NCBI GenBank assembly: GCA_003220795.1
Contig: QHTK01000059.1
Location: 1-50,320, forward strand
Length of the DNA: 50,320 nt
Source: Gemmatimonadota bacterium
Lineage (GTDB): Bacteria > Gemmatimonadota > Gemmatimonadetes > Gemmatimonadales > GWC2-71-9
Direction: 5' to 3'
Within the stretch, counting starts at the first letter, position 1, and each line of letters opens with the position of its first letter. The notes beneath the pieces are model-generated. The model was not told where the DNA came from, did no database searches, and was given only the letters and a program-made list of their open reading frames with translations. Made by a program: the position numbers and the translations under genes. This document shows positions 9,031 through 16,888 of the stretch, in pieces.

Positions 9031-9443
9031 GGCGACTCGCTCAGCGGGCGGGGCGGGGGCGAAGCGTCTCGCAGCAGCATGGCGATCCGGGCCACGAGCT
9101 TCGTGGGGCTGAACGGCTTGGTGAGCAAGACGGATCCGAGCGCCTGGGCCTCGTCCAGCACGCGGTCTTCGCCCTCGGCCGTCAGGACGATGACCGGCAG
9201 GCTGCGCGTCGCGGCGGCGCCCCGCAGGTCCCGCAGCAGGTCCAGGCCCGAGCCGTCGGGGAGGTGGAGATCGAGCAGCAGCGCGTCGACCGGCGCGCCC
9301 GCGTCGGCGAGCACGTGGCGCGCTTGGCCGAGCGTCCGGGCGAGGCTCACCCGGTAGCCGACGTGCTCAAGATGCGGTCGGAGCAGGAGCCCGATGTGCG
9401 GCTCGTCGTCCACGACGAGCAGGTGCCGCGGTGCGGCTGCCAC
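9027..9443 (-). CDS. Single-domain response regulator
   Basis: This is a 138-aa protein consisting almost only of a CheY-like receiver domain. Acidic pocket Asp12-Asp13, phospho-acceptor Asp58 (LLLDLHLPDGSG), Thr88 (VLTAEGED) and Lys109 (LTKPFSP) are all present, so phosphorylation should work. The C-terminal tail is a short Pro/Ser-rich stretch with no output domain. It therefore probably acts by protein-protein contact. The partner kinase is not in this cluster; the nearest histidine kinase is encoded at 11.8-13.0 kb on the other strand, and a link is only inference. It starts at GTG 9443, 15 nt after the Roadblock gene. Confidence 0.92.
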   Translation of the reverse strand: MAAAPRHLLVVDDEPHIGLLLRPHLEHVGYRVSLARTLGQARHVLADAGAPVDALLLDLHLPDGSGLDLLRDLRGAAATRSLPVIVLTAEGEDRVLDEAQALGSVLLTKPFSPTKLVARIAMLLRDASPPPRPLSESP

Positions 9444-9458
9444 GCCGGCGGCTCCCGC

Positions 9459-9812
9459 TCAGAGCAGGCCGGCGATGGCCGAGCGGTGGCGGCGCAGGTC
9501 GTACAGCAGCCCGCCCACATTCGTGGACGGTTGAACCAGCACGACGAGCACGGCCTCGGCGTTGAGCACCGAGACGACCGCGAGCCCCGCGCCGAACTCG
9601 AGCACCCCGGTGCCGAACTCCCCACGCCGCGCAGCCTCGCCGAGCTGCGTCATCCCGTTGATCACTGATGGCAGGAGGGCGGCGACGTTCTCGGGATCCA
9701 CGCCGTTCTTGGCGTGCGAGTCGATCGGCAGGCCGTCACGGCCGACGACCACCACGGCATCCACGCCGGGACGCCGGCTGAACGCCTCGACCACTTCCCG
9801 GATCGTCGCCAT
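9459..9812 (-). CDS. Roadblock/LC7 domain protein (MglB-like)
   Basis: This is a 117-aa single-domain protein: helix (IREVVEAFSRRPGVDAV), strand VVVVGRDGLPIDSH, helix with the AALLPSVINGM segment, strands GVLEFGAGLAVVSVLNAEAVLVVLV, and a final helix (GGLLYDLRRHRSAIAGLL). This is the Roadblock/LC7 layout. Family members regulate small Ras-like GTPases, for example MglB acting on MglA in bacterial polarity. No MglA-type GTPase is encoded in the window. It heads the minus-strand run through the response regulator, manC and the nucleotidyltransferase, and has its own promoter (TTGACT, 17 nt, TAGGTT) 9 nt before the ATG. Confidence 0.88.
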   Translation of the reverse strand: MATIREVVEAFSRRPGVDAVVVVGRDGLPIDSHAKNGVDPENVAALLPSVINGMTQLGEAARRGEFGTGVLEFGAGLAVVSVLNAEAVLVVLVQPSTNVGGLLYDLRRHRSAIAGLL

Positions 9813-9821
9813 ACGGCGGCC

Positions 9822-9850
9822 AACCTAGGAGTGGGTGCGAGCGAAGTCAA
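9822..9850 (-). promoter_or_regulatory. Sigma70-like promoter of Roadblock operon
   Basis: Read on the minus strand: -35 TTGACT (9850-9845), 17-nt spacer, -10 TAGGTT (9827-9822), then 9 nt to the ATG. The transcript would have almost no leader. It is divergent from the promoter at 9865-9894. Confidence 0.75.
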
Positions 9851-9864
9851 GCAGCGATCGCGGG

Positions 9865-9894
9865 TTGACCCACTCGGACGGCGTCCAGTATCTT
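9865..9894 (+). promoter_or_regulatory. Sigma70-like promoter of lipoprotein-serS unit
   Basis: -35 TTGACC (9865-9870), 18-nt spacer, -10 TATCTT (9889-9894), then 12 nt to the ATG at 9907. It is separated from the divergent Roadblock promoter by only 14 nt, so the two may share regulation. Confidence 0.75.
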
Positions 9895-9906
9895 CTCCGG
9901 CACCGC

Positions 9907-10488
9907 ATGTCTCGCCGCTGCCCGTTATTCGCGCCCACCGTCGCCGTCACCGGGCTCGTCGTGCTCGCCGCCGCGTGCACCGACACCAACGGACTGCCCG
10001 CGGCGGGGATCAACAACGTCGTCGACAGCACCTCTCTCTTCGCCCTGTTCGGCACGCCGATCGCGACGCCGTCGGCCTACGACGTCACCGGCCGGCTCAG
10101 CGGCCATCCGTTGGTGCGGACCGACCAAACGGCGGCGTTCGACTTCGCCTTCAACTTCGATTCGTTGCGGCGACCGGTGCTGCTCCCGACCGGGGCCGTC
10201 GGGCTGGGACAATCCTCGGGGCTGCAGCAGGCGAGCGTCTCGTTCGACGCGATCAAAGTGGCCCCGACCAGCGGCTACGTGTTCGACAAGGGGCTGGTGG
10301 TGGATAGCGGGGCCGTCGTGATCGTGCGGTCGCGCCCCACCGGCTGCCTCTTCGGTGTCACGGTGTTCACATACGCGAAGTTGGTGGTCGTGGCGATCGA
10401 CACGACGGCGCGTCGCATCGACTTCCGAATCCTGGTAGATCAAAACTGCGGCTATCGCGGTCTCGAGCCGGGCATCCCGACGCAGTAA
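9907..10488 (+). CDS. Putative lipoprotein of unknown function
   Basis: This is a 193-aa protein with a lipoprotein signal peptide: MSRRCPLF, a hydrophobic stretch, and the lipobox LAAAC, so the mature N-terminus would be a lipidated Cys (about residue 22). The mature part is beta-rich with no family recognised. It contains FDFAFNFDS, a GYVFDKGLVVDSGAVVIVRS segment and two further Cys residues (SRPTGCLFG and DQNCGYRG) that might form a disulfide. The ATG at 9907 was chosen over an upstream in-frame start at 9835 because it begins the signal peptide and lies 12 nt after a good promoter. serS follows after 4 nt, so this gene and serS are likely co-transcribed. Confidence 0.75.
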   Translation: MSRRCPLFAPTVAVTGLVVLAAACTDTNGLPAAGINNVVDSTSLFALFGTPIATPSAYDVTGRLSGHPLVRTDQTAAFDFAFNFDSLRRPVLLPTGAVGLGQSSGLQQASVSFDAIKVAPTSGYVFDKGLVVDSGAVVIVRSRPTGCLFGVTVFTYAKLVVVAIDTTARRIDFRILVDQNCGYRGLEPGIPTQ

Positions 10489-10492
10489 TCCG

Positions 10493-11779
10493 GTGATCGA
10501 CCTCAAGTTGCTACGCGCCTCGCCCGACCAGGTGCGCGCCGCGCTCGCCCGCCGCGGCGACGCGAGCACCACGCGGCTGCTCGACGAGCTCGAAGCCCTC
10601 GACATTCGTCGCCGCGCGCTCACGGGGCAGCTGGACCAGCTCAAGGCCGAGCGCAACGCCGCCTCCCAGGTCGACGCGCGACTCATGAAGGAGAAGGGCG
10701 AGCTGCCGGCCGACGTTCGGGCGCAGCGCAAGCAGCTGGGCGACCGCATTGCGGGGCTCGACGTCGAACTCCGGGATCTCGAGTCCGAGCTCGAGCGCAA
10801 GGCGTTGTTCGTCCCGAATCTGCCGCTCCCCGAGTTGCCGGACGGCGACGCCAGCCATAACAGGATCGTGCGTACCTGGGGCCAGCCGGCGCCGGCCGGC
10901 GGGCCGCCGCACTGGGACATCGGCGCGGCACTCGGTATCCTCGACCTGGCGCGGGGCGCCAAGCTGGCCGGCTCGGGGTTCCCGGTATTCGTCGGGGCCG
11001 GCGCGCGGCTCGTGCGCGCCCTGATCAACTTTATGCTGGAGCTGCACACACGCGAGCATGGGTACGTGGAGGTCGAGCCGCCCTTCCTGGTGCGGCGCGA
11101 GATCATGACGGGCACGGGCCAGCTGCCGAAGTTCGCCGACGACGCCTACCACACCGAGCCGGACGACCTGTTTCTCGTTCCCACGGCGGAAGTCCCGGTC
11201 ACGAATCTGCTGCGCGACGAAATCGTGGATGGCGCGACGCTGCCGCGTGGCTACGTCGCGTATACGCCGTGCTTCCGCCGCGAAGCGGGCGCCGCGGGCA
11301 AGGACACACGGGGGCTGCTGCGGGTGCATCAGTTCGACAAAGTGGAGCTGGTGCGGTTCAGCCGGGCCGCGGCCTCGGCGGCGGAGCACGAGCGACTGAC
11401 GGGCCACGCCGAGGAAGTGCTGCGGCGACTCGAGCTCCCCTACCGGGTCGTGCTGCTCGCCGCGGGGGACTTGGGGTTCGCCAGCGCGAAGACGTACGAT
11501 CTCGAGGTGTGGTCGCCGGGGGTAGGGGCGTGGCTCGAGTGCTCGAGCTCGAGCACATTCACGGATTTCCAAGCGCGCCGCGCCAACATCCGCTGCCGGC
11601 CGCAGCCCGGGAGCAAGCCCGAGTTCGTACACACCCTGAACGCCTCCGGCGTGGCGCTGCCGCGCACCATCGCCGCGCTGCTCGAAACGCACCGGCAGCC
11701 CGACGGCGCCGTGGTCCTTCCCCCGGCGCTCGCGCCCTACGCGGGGACCGAGCGCCTCGCGGCGGCCGGTGACGGCTAA
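10493..11779 (+). CDS. serS: Seryl-tRNA synthetase
   Basis: This is a 428-aa class II synthetase that charges serine tRNA, and also the selenocysteine tRNA found at 36.0 kb. An N-terminal coiled-coil arm (about 1-110; RRRALTGQLDQLKAERN...) precedes the catalytic core. Motif 2 is CFRREAGAAGKDTRGLLRVHQF and motif 3 includes LPRTIAALLETHR near the C-terminus. Length is normal for the family. It starts at GTG 10493, 4 nt after the lipoprotein gene, and its end overlaps the histidine kinase gene by 11 nt. Confidence 0.98.
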   Translation: MIDLKLLRASPDQVRAALARRGDASTTRLLDELEALDIRRRALTGQLDQLKAERNAASQVDARLMKEKGELPADVRAQRKQLGDRIAGLDVELRDLESELERKALFVPNLPLPELPDGDASHNRIVRTWGQPAPAGGPPHWDIGAALGILDLARGAKLAGSGFPVFVGAGARLVRALINFMLELHTREHGYVEVEPPFLVRREIMTGTGQLPKFADDAYHTEPDDLFLVPTAEVPVTNLLRDEIVDGATLPRGYVAYTPCFRREAGAAGKDTRGLLRVHQFDKVELVRFSRAAASAAEHERLTGHAEEVLRRLELPYRVVLLAAGDLGFASAKTYDLEVWSPGVGAWLECSSSSTFTDFQARRANIRCRPQPGSKPEFVHTLNASGVALPRTIAALLETHRQPDGAVVLPPALAPYAGTERLAAAGDG

Positions 11780-12980
11780 CGGCGGCCTGCGGCGTGCCGG
11801 GCCACGCGCCGTCGTCGCGCTGGCGTTGCTGCTGGGTGGCATCAGCGTGGGCTACGCCTGGGTCGTGGCCCGGCACCTGCGGGACGAGGCCCGAGACACC
11901 AGCCGGCTGCTGGGGCGCGTGTTCGCCGGTTTGAACGATCCGCGGCCCGATGCGGCCACCAACGCGCTCCTGGACCTCGCCGCCCAGGTCCGCTCGCTCG
12001 GCATCCCGATCGCGGTCACCGACGCCGCCGGACACGTGACCGCCACGGCGAACGCACCACCGGGAGCGGACGCAGACAGCGTCGCGTTGCGTCGCTGGAT
12101 CGCCGGACTCGACGGCGTGAACGCCCCGGTCGTCCAACCCGGCGTCGGCACGATTCATTACGGCCCGCTCCCGGCCGCGCGCCGCTTCATGGCGCTGGCC
12201 GTGCTGGAGGGCGCCGTGTTCCTGGGTCTCGCCCTGCTGGCGGTGTGGGCGTACCACTCGCAGGTCGCGGCGGCTCGGGACCGGCTGTGGGTCGCGATGG
12301 CGCGCGAATCCGCCCACCAGCTCGGCACGCCCTTGATGAGTCTCACGGGATGGATTGCCTACCTGCGGGAAAACCCGGGTACACCGCTGCGCGAGCTGGC
12401 CGATCATCTTGAAGCCGATGCGGAACGCCTCGAGCGAGTCGCGAAGCGGTTCGAGCGGATCGGCCGTCCTGCGCGCCGCGAGCCGGTGGGCCTCGGCGCG
12501 GTGGCGGAGCGTGCGGTGAGCTATTTCCGGCCTCGGCTGCCGACCCTCGCCAGCCCCGTGACCTTGGCGCTGGACGCGGCCGGACCGGGACCGACCGCGC
12601 TCGGCGACCCGGTCCTCATCGAGTGGGCGCTCGAGGCCGTGATCAAGAACGCGATCGACGCGCTCTCGGGGCGTGGCGGCCGCATTGACGTCACCGTGGA
12701 CGCGCCGGGGACGGCGGCCCGCGTGAGCGTGCGTGACGACGGCCCCGGCTTGTCGGCCGAGATCCGCGCCCGGCTGTTCGAGCCCGGGATGTCCACCAAG
12801 GCCGGCGGGTGGGGGATCGGCCTCGCCCTCGCGCGGCGGATCGTCGAGCAGCAGCACGGCGGGCGGGTGTCCTACCACCCGGGGGCCGATGGGGCCGGCA
12901 GCGTGTTCGTGCTGGAGTTTCCCCTGGCCTCTCCCCCGACCTCCCCGCGCCCCGGGACCCGGGTCTCGGGATCCGGGTGA
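11769..12980 (+). CDS. Membrane sensor histidine kinase
   Basis: This is a 403-aa protein. The first membrane helix is at about residues 15-35, a short periplasmic region (about 36-135) follows, and the second helix is at about 137-160 (FMALAVLEGAVFLGLALLAV). The transmitter has an H-box with His183 (ARESAHQLGTPLMSL), N-box (EAVIKNAIDAL), G1 (VRDDGPGLS), F-box (LFEPGMST) and G2 (GWGIGLALARRIVEQ). The HQLGTP form of the H-box is atypical compared with HELRTP. No response regulator adjoins it. It begins at GTG 11769 within the end of serS and is followed after 4 nt by the helicase gene. Confidence 0.92.
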   Translation: MTANGGLRRAGPRAVVALALLLGGISVGYAWVVARHLRDEARDTSRLLGRVFAGLNDPRPDAATNALLDLAAQVRSLGIPIAVTDAAGHVTATANAPPGADADSVALRRWIAGLDGVNAPVVQPGVGTIHYGPLPAARRFMALAVLEGAVFLGLALLAVWAYHSQVAAARDRLWVAMARESAHQLGTPLMSLTGWIAYLRENPGTPLRELADHLEADAERLERVAKRFERIGRPARREPVGLGAVAERAVSYFRPRLPTLASPVTLALDAAGPGPTALGDPVLIEWALEAVIKNAIDALSGRGGRIDVTVDAPGTAARVSVRDDGPGLSAEIRARLFEPGMSTKAGGWGIGLALARRIVEQQHGGRVSYHPGADGAGSVFVLEFPLASPPTSPRPGTRVSGSG

Positions 12981-12984
12981 TCCG

Positions 12985-15204
12985 ATGACGCTCGCCCTCA
13001 ACCCGCAGCAGGCCGCCGCCGTCCGCCACCCCGGCGGCCCGCTGCTCGTGCTCGCGGGCGCGGGCTCCGGCAAGACCCGCGTCCTCACCGCGCGGATCGC
13101 CTACCTGATCCAGGAGCAAGGCGTCGCTCCCCAGCGGATCTTCGCCGTGACGTTCACGAACAAGGCCGCCGGCGAAATGCGCTCTCGCGTGGCGACGCTG
13201 CTCGGCGCGGACCCGAAGGGGCTGTGGATCGGCACCTTCCACTCGCTCTCGGCCCGGCTGCTGCGGCGCGAGGCCGCGGCCTTGGGGTTTGGGCCGAACT
13301 TCACCATCTACGACCAGGACGACTCCGAGTCGTTCATCAAGCGCCTGCTCGAGCAGCGCGGTCTCTCGCCCAAGGCCAACCCGCCGCGCGCCATCCACGC
13401 CGTGATTTCGAGCGCAAAGAACCACCTGCTCCTTCCCGAGGAGCTCGGGGCCCAGGCGGAGAGTCCCCTGGAGCGCGCCGCCGCGGACATCTACGCGACG
13501 CTCGGTCCGGCGCTGCGGCAGGCGAACGCCATGGACTTCGACGACCTGCTCCTGCACCCGCTCACCCTGTTCCGCGAGCACCCCGAGCGCCTCGCCTACT
13601 GGCAGCAGCGGTTCGAGCACGTGCTCGTCGACGAGTTCCAGGACACGAACGCCGCGCAGTATCGCCTGGTGAAGCTGCTGGCGGCGCAGCACACGAACCT
13701 CTGCGTCGTGGGGGACGACGATCAGGCGATCTACGGCTGGCGCGGAGCCGACGTGCGACACATGCTGTCGTTCCAGCAGGACTTCCCCGGCGCGACGCTG
13801 ATCAAGCTGGAGCAGAACTATCGCTCCACCCAGGTGATCCTCGACGCCGCGAACGGGGTGATCGCCGAGAATACGCGCCGGCTCGGCAAGACGCTCTTCA
13901 CGGCGACGCCGGGCGGAGAGCCCGTGACCCTGCTCGCGGCGGCGGACGAGCGCGACGAGGCCGAGTGGCTCGCCGCCGAGCTGGTGCGGCGGTCCGCCGA
14001 GGCCGACGTGCCTTACGAAGGCATGGCAATCCTGTACCGCACCAACGCCCAGTCCCGCCCGCTCGAGGAGGCGTTCCGGTTCCGGGGGATCCCGTACCGG
14101 CTCGTCGGGGCGGTGAGCTTCTACGAGCGGCGCGAGGTGAAGGACGTGCTCGCCTACTTACGCCTCATCGCGAACCCGGCCGACGACGAGGCCTTTGTCC
14201 GGATCGTGAACGTGCCGCGGCGCGGCATCGGAGACGCCTCGCTCTCCCAGCTGCTCCGGACGGCGACCCAGTGGGGGCGGCCGCTGCTCGAGACCGCTCG
14301 TGCGGCCGAGCGGATCGCGGATCTCCGTCCCAACGTGCGGGAGGCGTTCCAGGCGCTGGCTCGTCTGATCGATGAGCTGCGGGCGCGCGTCGCGGACGCG
14401 GACCCGGCCACCGCGCTCGAGCAGGTGATCGCCGCGGTGGGGTACGGCCCGTACCTCGCCGACGAGGGACCGGAAGGGATCGAGCGCCTGGAAAACGTGC
14501 AGGAGCTGATCGCCGGAGCGGCGGCGTGGGCCGAGACGGCGGTCGACGAGGGGGATGAAGGCGGGGCGACCTCGTCGATCGAGCGCTACCTCACCCAGGC
14601 CGCGCTCGTGACGTCGGCGGATCAGGGCACGGGCGATCCGACGGGCGTGACACTCATGACCGTGCACATGGCCAAGGGGCTCGAGTGGCCGGTGGTGACG
14701 CTCGCCGGACTCGAGGACGGATTGTTCCCCCTGGCGCGGGCGGCGGCGGAGCCCGGCGGGCTGGAGGAGGAGCGCCGGCTGTGTTACGTGGGGCTCACGC
14801 GTGCCCGCGAAAAACTGTATCTCTCATGGGCGCGTACCCGCTATCGGAACGGCCGGCTGGAGCTGTCGGAGTCGTCCCGCTTCCTTGAGGCGCTGCCTCC
14901 GGCGGTAGTCGAGCAGCGCAGCACGACGCCACAGTGGGACCGGGCGCGACACGCGGGGGGCGCGCGGCGCGGCGCGCGCGCGCCCGTTGAGATCGAGTGG
15001 GAAGCGGAGGCGTCGCAGGACGCGCCCCGCTACATCGCCGGCGAGCGCGTGCGGCACCGGAAGTTCGGCAGCGGCGTCGTCCGCGCCGTCTCCGGCTCCG
15101 GGCGTGAGCTCAAGGTCATGGTGGAATTCGACGACTCTGAAATCGGAACCAAGCAGCTGCTCGTCGCCTATGCGGGCCTCGAGCGCGAGTGGGAGAGCGC
15201 ATGA
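12985..15204 (+). CDS. pcrA: PcrA/UvrD-type DNA helicase
   Basis: This is a 739-aa superfamily 1A 3'-5' DNA helicase for repair and replication restart. Walker A is AGAGSGKT (24-31), motif Ia FTNKAAGEM, Walker B DEFQDTN, then DDDQAIYGWRGA, QNYRST, MTVHMAKGLEW and YVGLTRAREKLYLSWA. The C-terminal end (about 680-739: GERVRHRKFGSGVV...) is the small Tudor-like RNA polymerase-binding domain seen in PcrA/UvrD. ATG 12985 was chosen because homology starts there; an upstream in-frame ATG lies within the kinase gene. The stop overlaps gatC by 4 nt (ATGA). Confidence 0.96.
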   Translation: MTLALNPQQAAAVRHPGGPLLVLAGAGSGKTRVLTARIAYLIQEQGVAPQRIFAVTFTNKAAGEMRSRVATLLGADPKGLWIGTFHSLSARLLRREAAALGFGPNFTIYDQDDSESFIKRLLEQRGLSPKANPPRAIHAVISSAKNHLLLPEELGAQAESPLERAAADIYATLGPALRQANAMDFDDLLLHPLTLFREHPERLAYWQQRFEHVLVDEFQDTNAAQYRLVKLLAAQHTNLCVVGDDDQAIYGWRGADVRHMLSFQQDFPGATLIKLEQNYRSTQVILDAANGVIAENTRRLGKTLFTATPGGEPVTLLAAADERDEAEWLAAELVRRSAEADVPYEGMAILYRTNAQSRPLEEAFRFRGIPYRLVGAVSFYERREVKDVLAYLRLIANPADDEAFVRIVNVPRRGIGDASLSQLLRTATQWGRPLLETARAAERIADLRPNVREAFQALARLIDELRARVADADPATALEQVIAAVGYGPYLADEGPEGIERLENVQELIAGAAAWAETAVDEGDEGGATSSIERYLTQAALVTSADQGTGDPTGVTLMTVHMAKGLEWPVVTLAGLEDGLFPLARAAAEPGGLEEERRLCYVGLTRAREKLYLSWARTRYRNGRLELSESSRFLEALPPAVVEQRSTTPQWDRARHAGGARRGARAPVEIEWEAEASQDAPRYIAGERVRHRKFGSGVVRAVSGSGRELKVMVEFDDSEIGTKQLLVAYAGLEREWESA

Positions 15205-15503
15205 GCGTCACACGTGAGGAGGTGCTGAAGATCGCGCGGCTGGCGGAGCTCGACGTGGACGAGGACACGCTGCCCGTGCTCACGGAGCAGATGTCGCGCA
15301 TTCTCGAGTTCGTGGCTCAGATCGGCGCCGTGCCGGCGAGCGAGACCGCCAAGCCGTTCGTGCCGGGTCCGGACGCCGTGCGGTTCCGCCCCGACGAGGT
15401 CAGGCCCTGGCCGCTCGCGTTCGGGCCCAGTGAGCTCGCACCCGCGTTCCGCAGCGGGTTCTTTCTGGTGCCGAAGTTGGGTCAGTTCGAGGAAGACGGA
15501 TGA
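15201..15503 (+). CDS. gatC: Asp/Glu-tRNA amidotransferase subunit C
   Basis: This is a 100-aa small subunit of GatCAB, which converts Glu-tRNA(Gln) and/or Asp-tRNA(Asn) to the amide form. The typical start MSVTREEVLKIARLAELDVD is followed by the LTEQMSRILEFVAQI helix and the VRFRPDEVRPWPL segment that wraps around GatA. ATG 15201 overlaps the helicase stop as ATGA; an alternative GTG 12 nt upstream is less likely. The end overlaps gatA by 4 nt. Confidence 0.96.
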   Translation: MSVTREEVLKIARLAELDVDEDTLPVLTEQMSRILEFVAQIGAVPASETAKPFVPGPDAVRFRPDEVRPWPLAFGPSELAPAFRSGFFLVPKLGQFEEDG

Positions 15504-16888
15504 GCGATCCCGGCGAGGCGCTCGCGAGCGCCAAGGCGGCGGCCGATCGCATCATCAGGGCCAAGCGGCTCAATGCCTGCCTCACGCCGCCGAAAGAGCT
15601 GCGACAGTCCCTCACGAAACAGGCTCAAGCCGCGCACCCCTCCGGCGTCCTCTACGGGATGCCGGTCGCGATCAAGGACAACATTTGCACGCTCGAGTTC
15701 ACGACCACGTGTGGCTCGAAAATCCTCGAAGGCTACCGCTCGCCGTACGAGGCCACCGCGGTGGCCAAGCTCAAGGCGGCAGGGGCGCTGATCACCGGGA
15801 AGACCAACTGCGACGAGTTCGGGATGGGGTCCTCCACTGAGCACTCGGCGTACGGCCGGGCGCTGCACCCCTTCGACAAGACGCGCGTGCCCGGCGGCTC
15901 GTCGGGTGGCTCGGCGGCGCTCGTGGCCGCGGGGGCCGTGCCGGCCGGCCTCGGCTCGGAAACCGGCGGCTCGGTGCGCCAGCCCGCATCGTTCTGCGGA
16001 ATCGTCGGCATCAAGCCGACGTACGGCCGCGTTTCCCGCTACGGGCTCGTGGCGTTCGGATCATCGCTCGATCAAATCGGCGTCTTCGGCCGCAGCGTGC
16101 ACGACGCCGCGCGCGTGCTGTCGGTGATCAGCGGGCGGGACCCCAAAGACTCGACCTGCGAGGCGCGTGACTCGCTGCGTCTTCCCACGGTCCCCGAATC
16201 GCTCCAGGGGTTCGTGATCGGCGTCCCGAAGGAGTACTTTCCGCCGGACCTGGCCCCCGCGGTGCGGCGCGCCTGCGATCGGGCGATCCGGCTCCTGAAG
16301 GAGCTGGGCGCGGCGGTGCGCGAGGTGTCGTTGCCACACACCCAGTACGCCGTGCCGACCTATTACATCATCGCTCCGGCGGAGGCGTCGTCGAACCTGG
16401 CGCGCTACGACGGCGCACGCTACGGGCCACGCTTCAACGGCGCGCTCGATATGCGCGCGTTGTACCGTTCCACGCGGGGCGAGGGGTTCGGGCCCGAGGT
16501 GCGCCGGCGCATCCTCGTCGGGACGTACGTGTTGTCCTCGGGCTACTACGACGCCTACTATCGCCGCGCGCAACAGATGCGGGCGTTGATCGCCCAGGAC
16601 TTCCGAAACGTGTTCGACCGCGGCGTCGACCTGCTGTTCACGCCGACCACCCCGACGCCGGCCTTCAAGGCGGGCGAGAAGCTCGCCGACCCGGTCGCCA
16701 TGTACCTGTCGGACATCTTCGTCGTGACCGCGAACCTCGCCGGCCTGCCGGCCATGTCCCTCCCGATCGGCCGGGTCAAAGGACTGCCGATCGGCGGGCA
16801 GCTCATCGGCCAGGCCTTCCTCGAGGATGAAATGATCGAGGCGGCGTACGCGCTCGAGCGGGTGGTGCCCGCGGCGGGGGACGCGTGA
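15500..16888 (+). CDS. gatA: Asp/Glu-tRNA amidotransferase subunit A
   Basis: This is the 462-aa glutaminase subunit of GatCAB and belongs to the amidase signature family. The Ser-cisSer-Lys triad is visible as Lys59 (MPVAIKDN), Ser134 (PGGSSGGSAA) and Ser158 (ETGGSVRQPA), with the same spacing as in characterised GatA. Length is slightly below the usual 480-490 aa, with a short N-terminus. It is coupled by 4-nt overlaps to gatC (ATGA) and gatB (GTGA), consistent with 1:1:1 assembly. Confidence 0.97.
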   Translation: MSDPGEALASAKAAADRIIRAKRLNACLTPPKELRQSLTKQAQAAHPSGVLYGMPVAIKDNICTLEFTTTCGSKILEGYRSPYEATAVAKLKAAGALITGKTNCDEFGMGSSTEHSAYGRALHPFDKTRVPGGSSGGSAALVAAGAVPAGLGSETGGSVRQPASFCGIVGIKPTYGRVSRYGLVAFGSSLDQIGVFGRSVHDAARVLSVISGRDPKDSTCEARDSLRLPTVPESLQGFVIGVPKEYFPPDLAPAVRRACDRAIRLLKELGAAVREVSLPHTQYAVPTYYIIAPAEASSNLARYDGARYGPRFNGALDMRALYRSTRGEGFGPEVRRRILVGTYVLSSGYYDAYYRRAQQMRALIAQDFRNVFDRGVDLLFTPTTPTPAFKAGEKLADPVAMYLSDIFVVTANLAGLPAMSLPIGRVKGLPIGGQLIGQAFLEDEMIEAAYALERVVPAAGDA

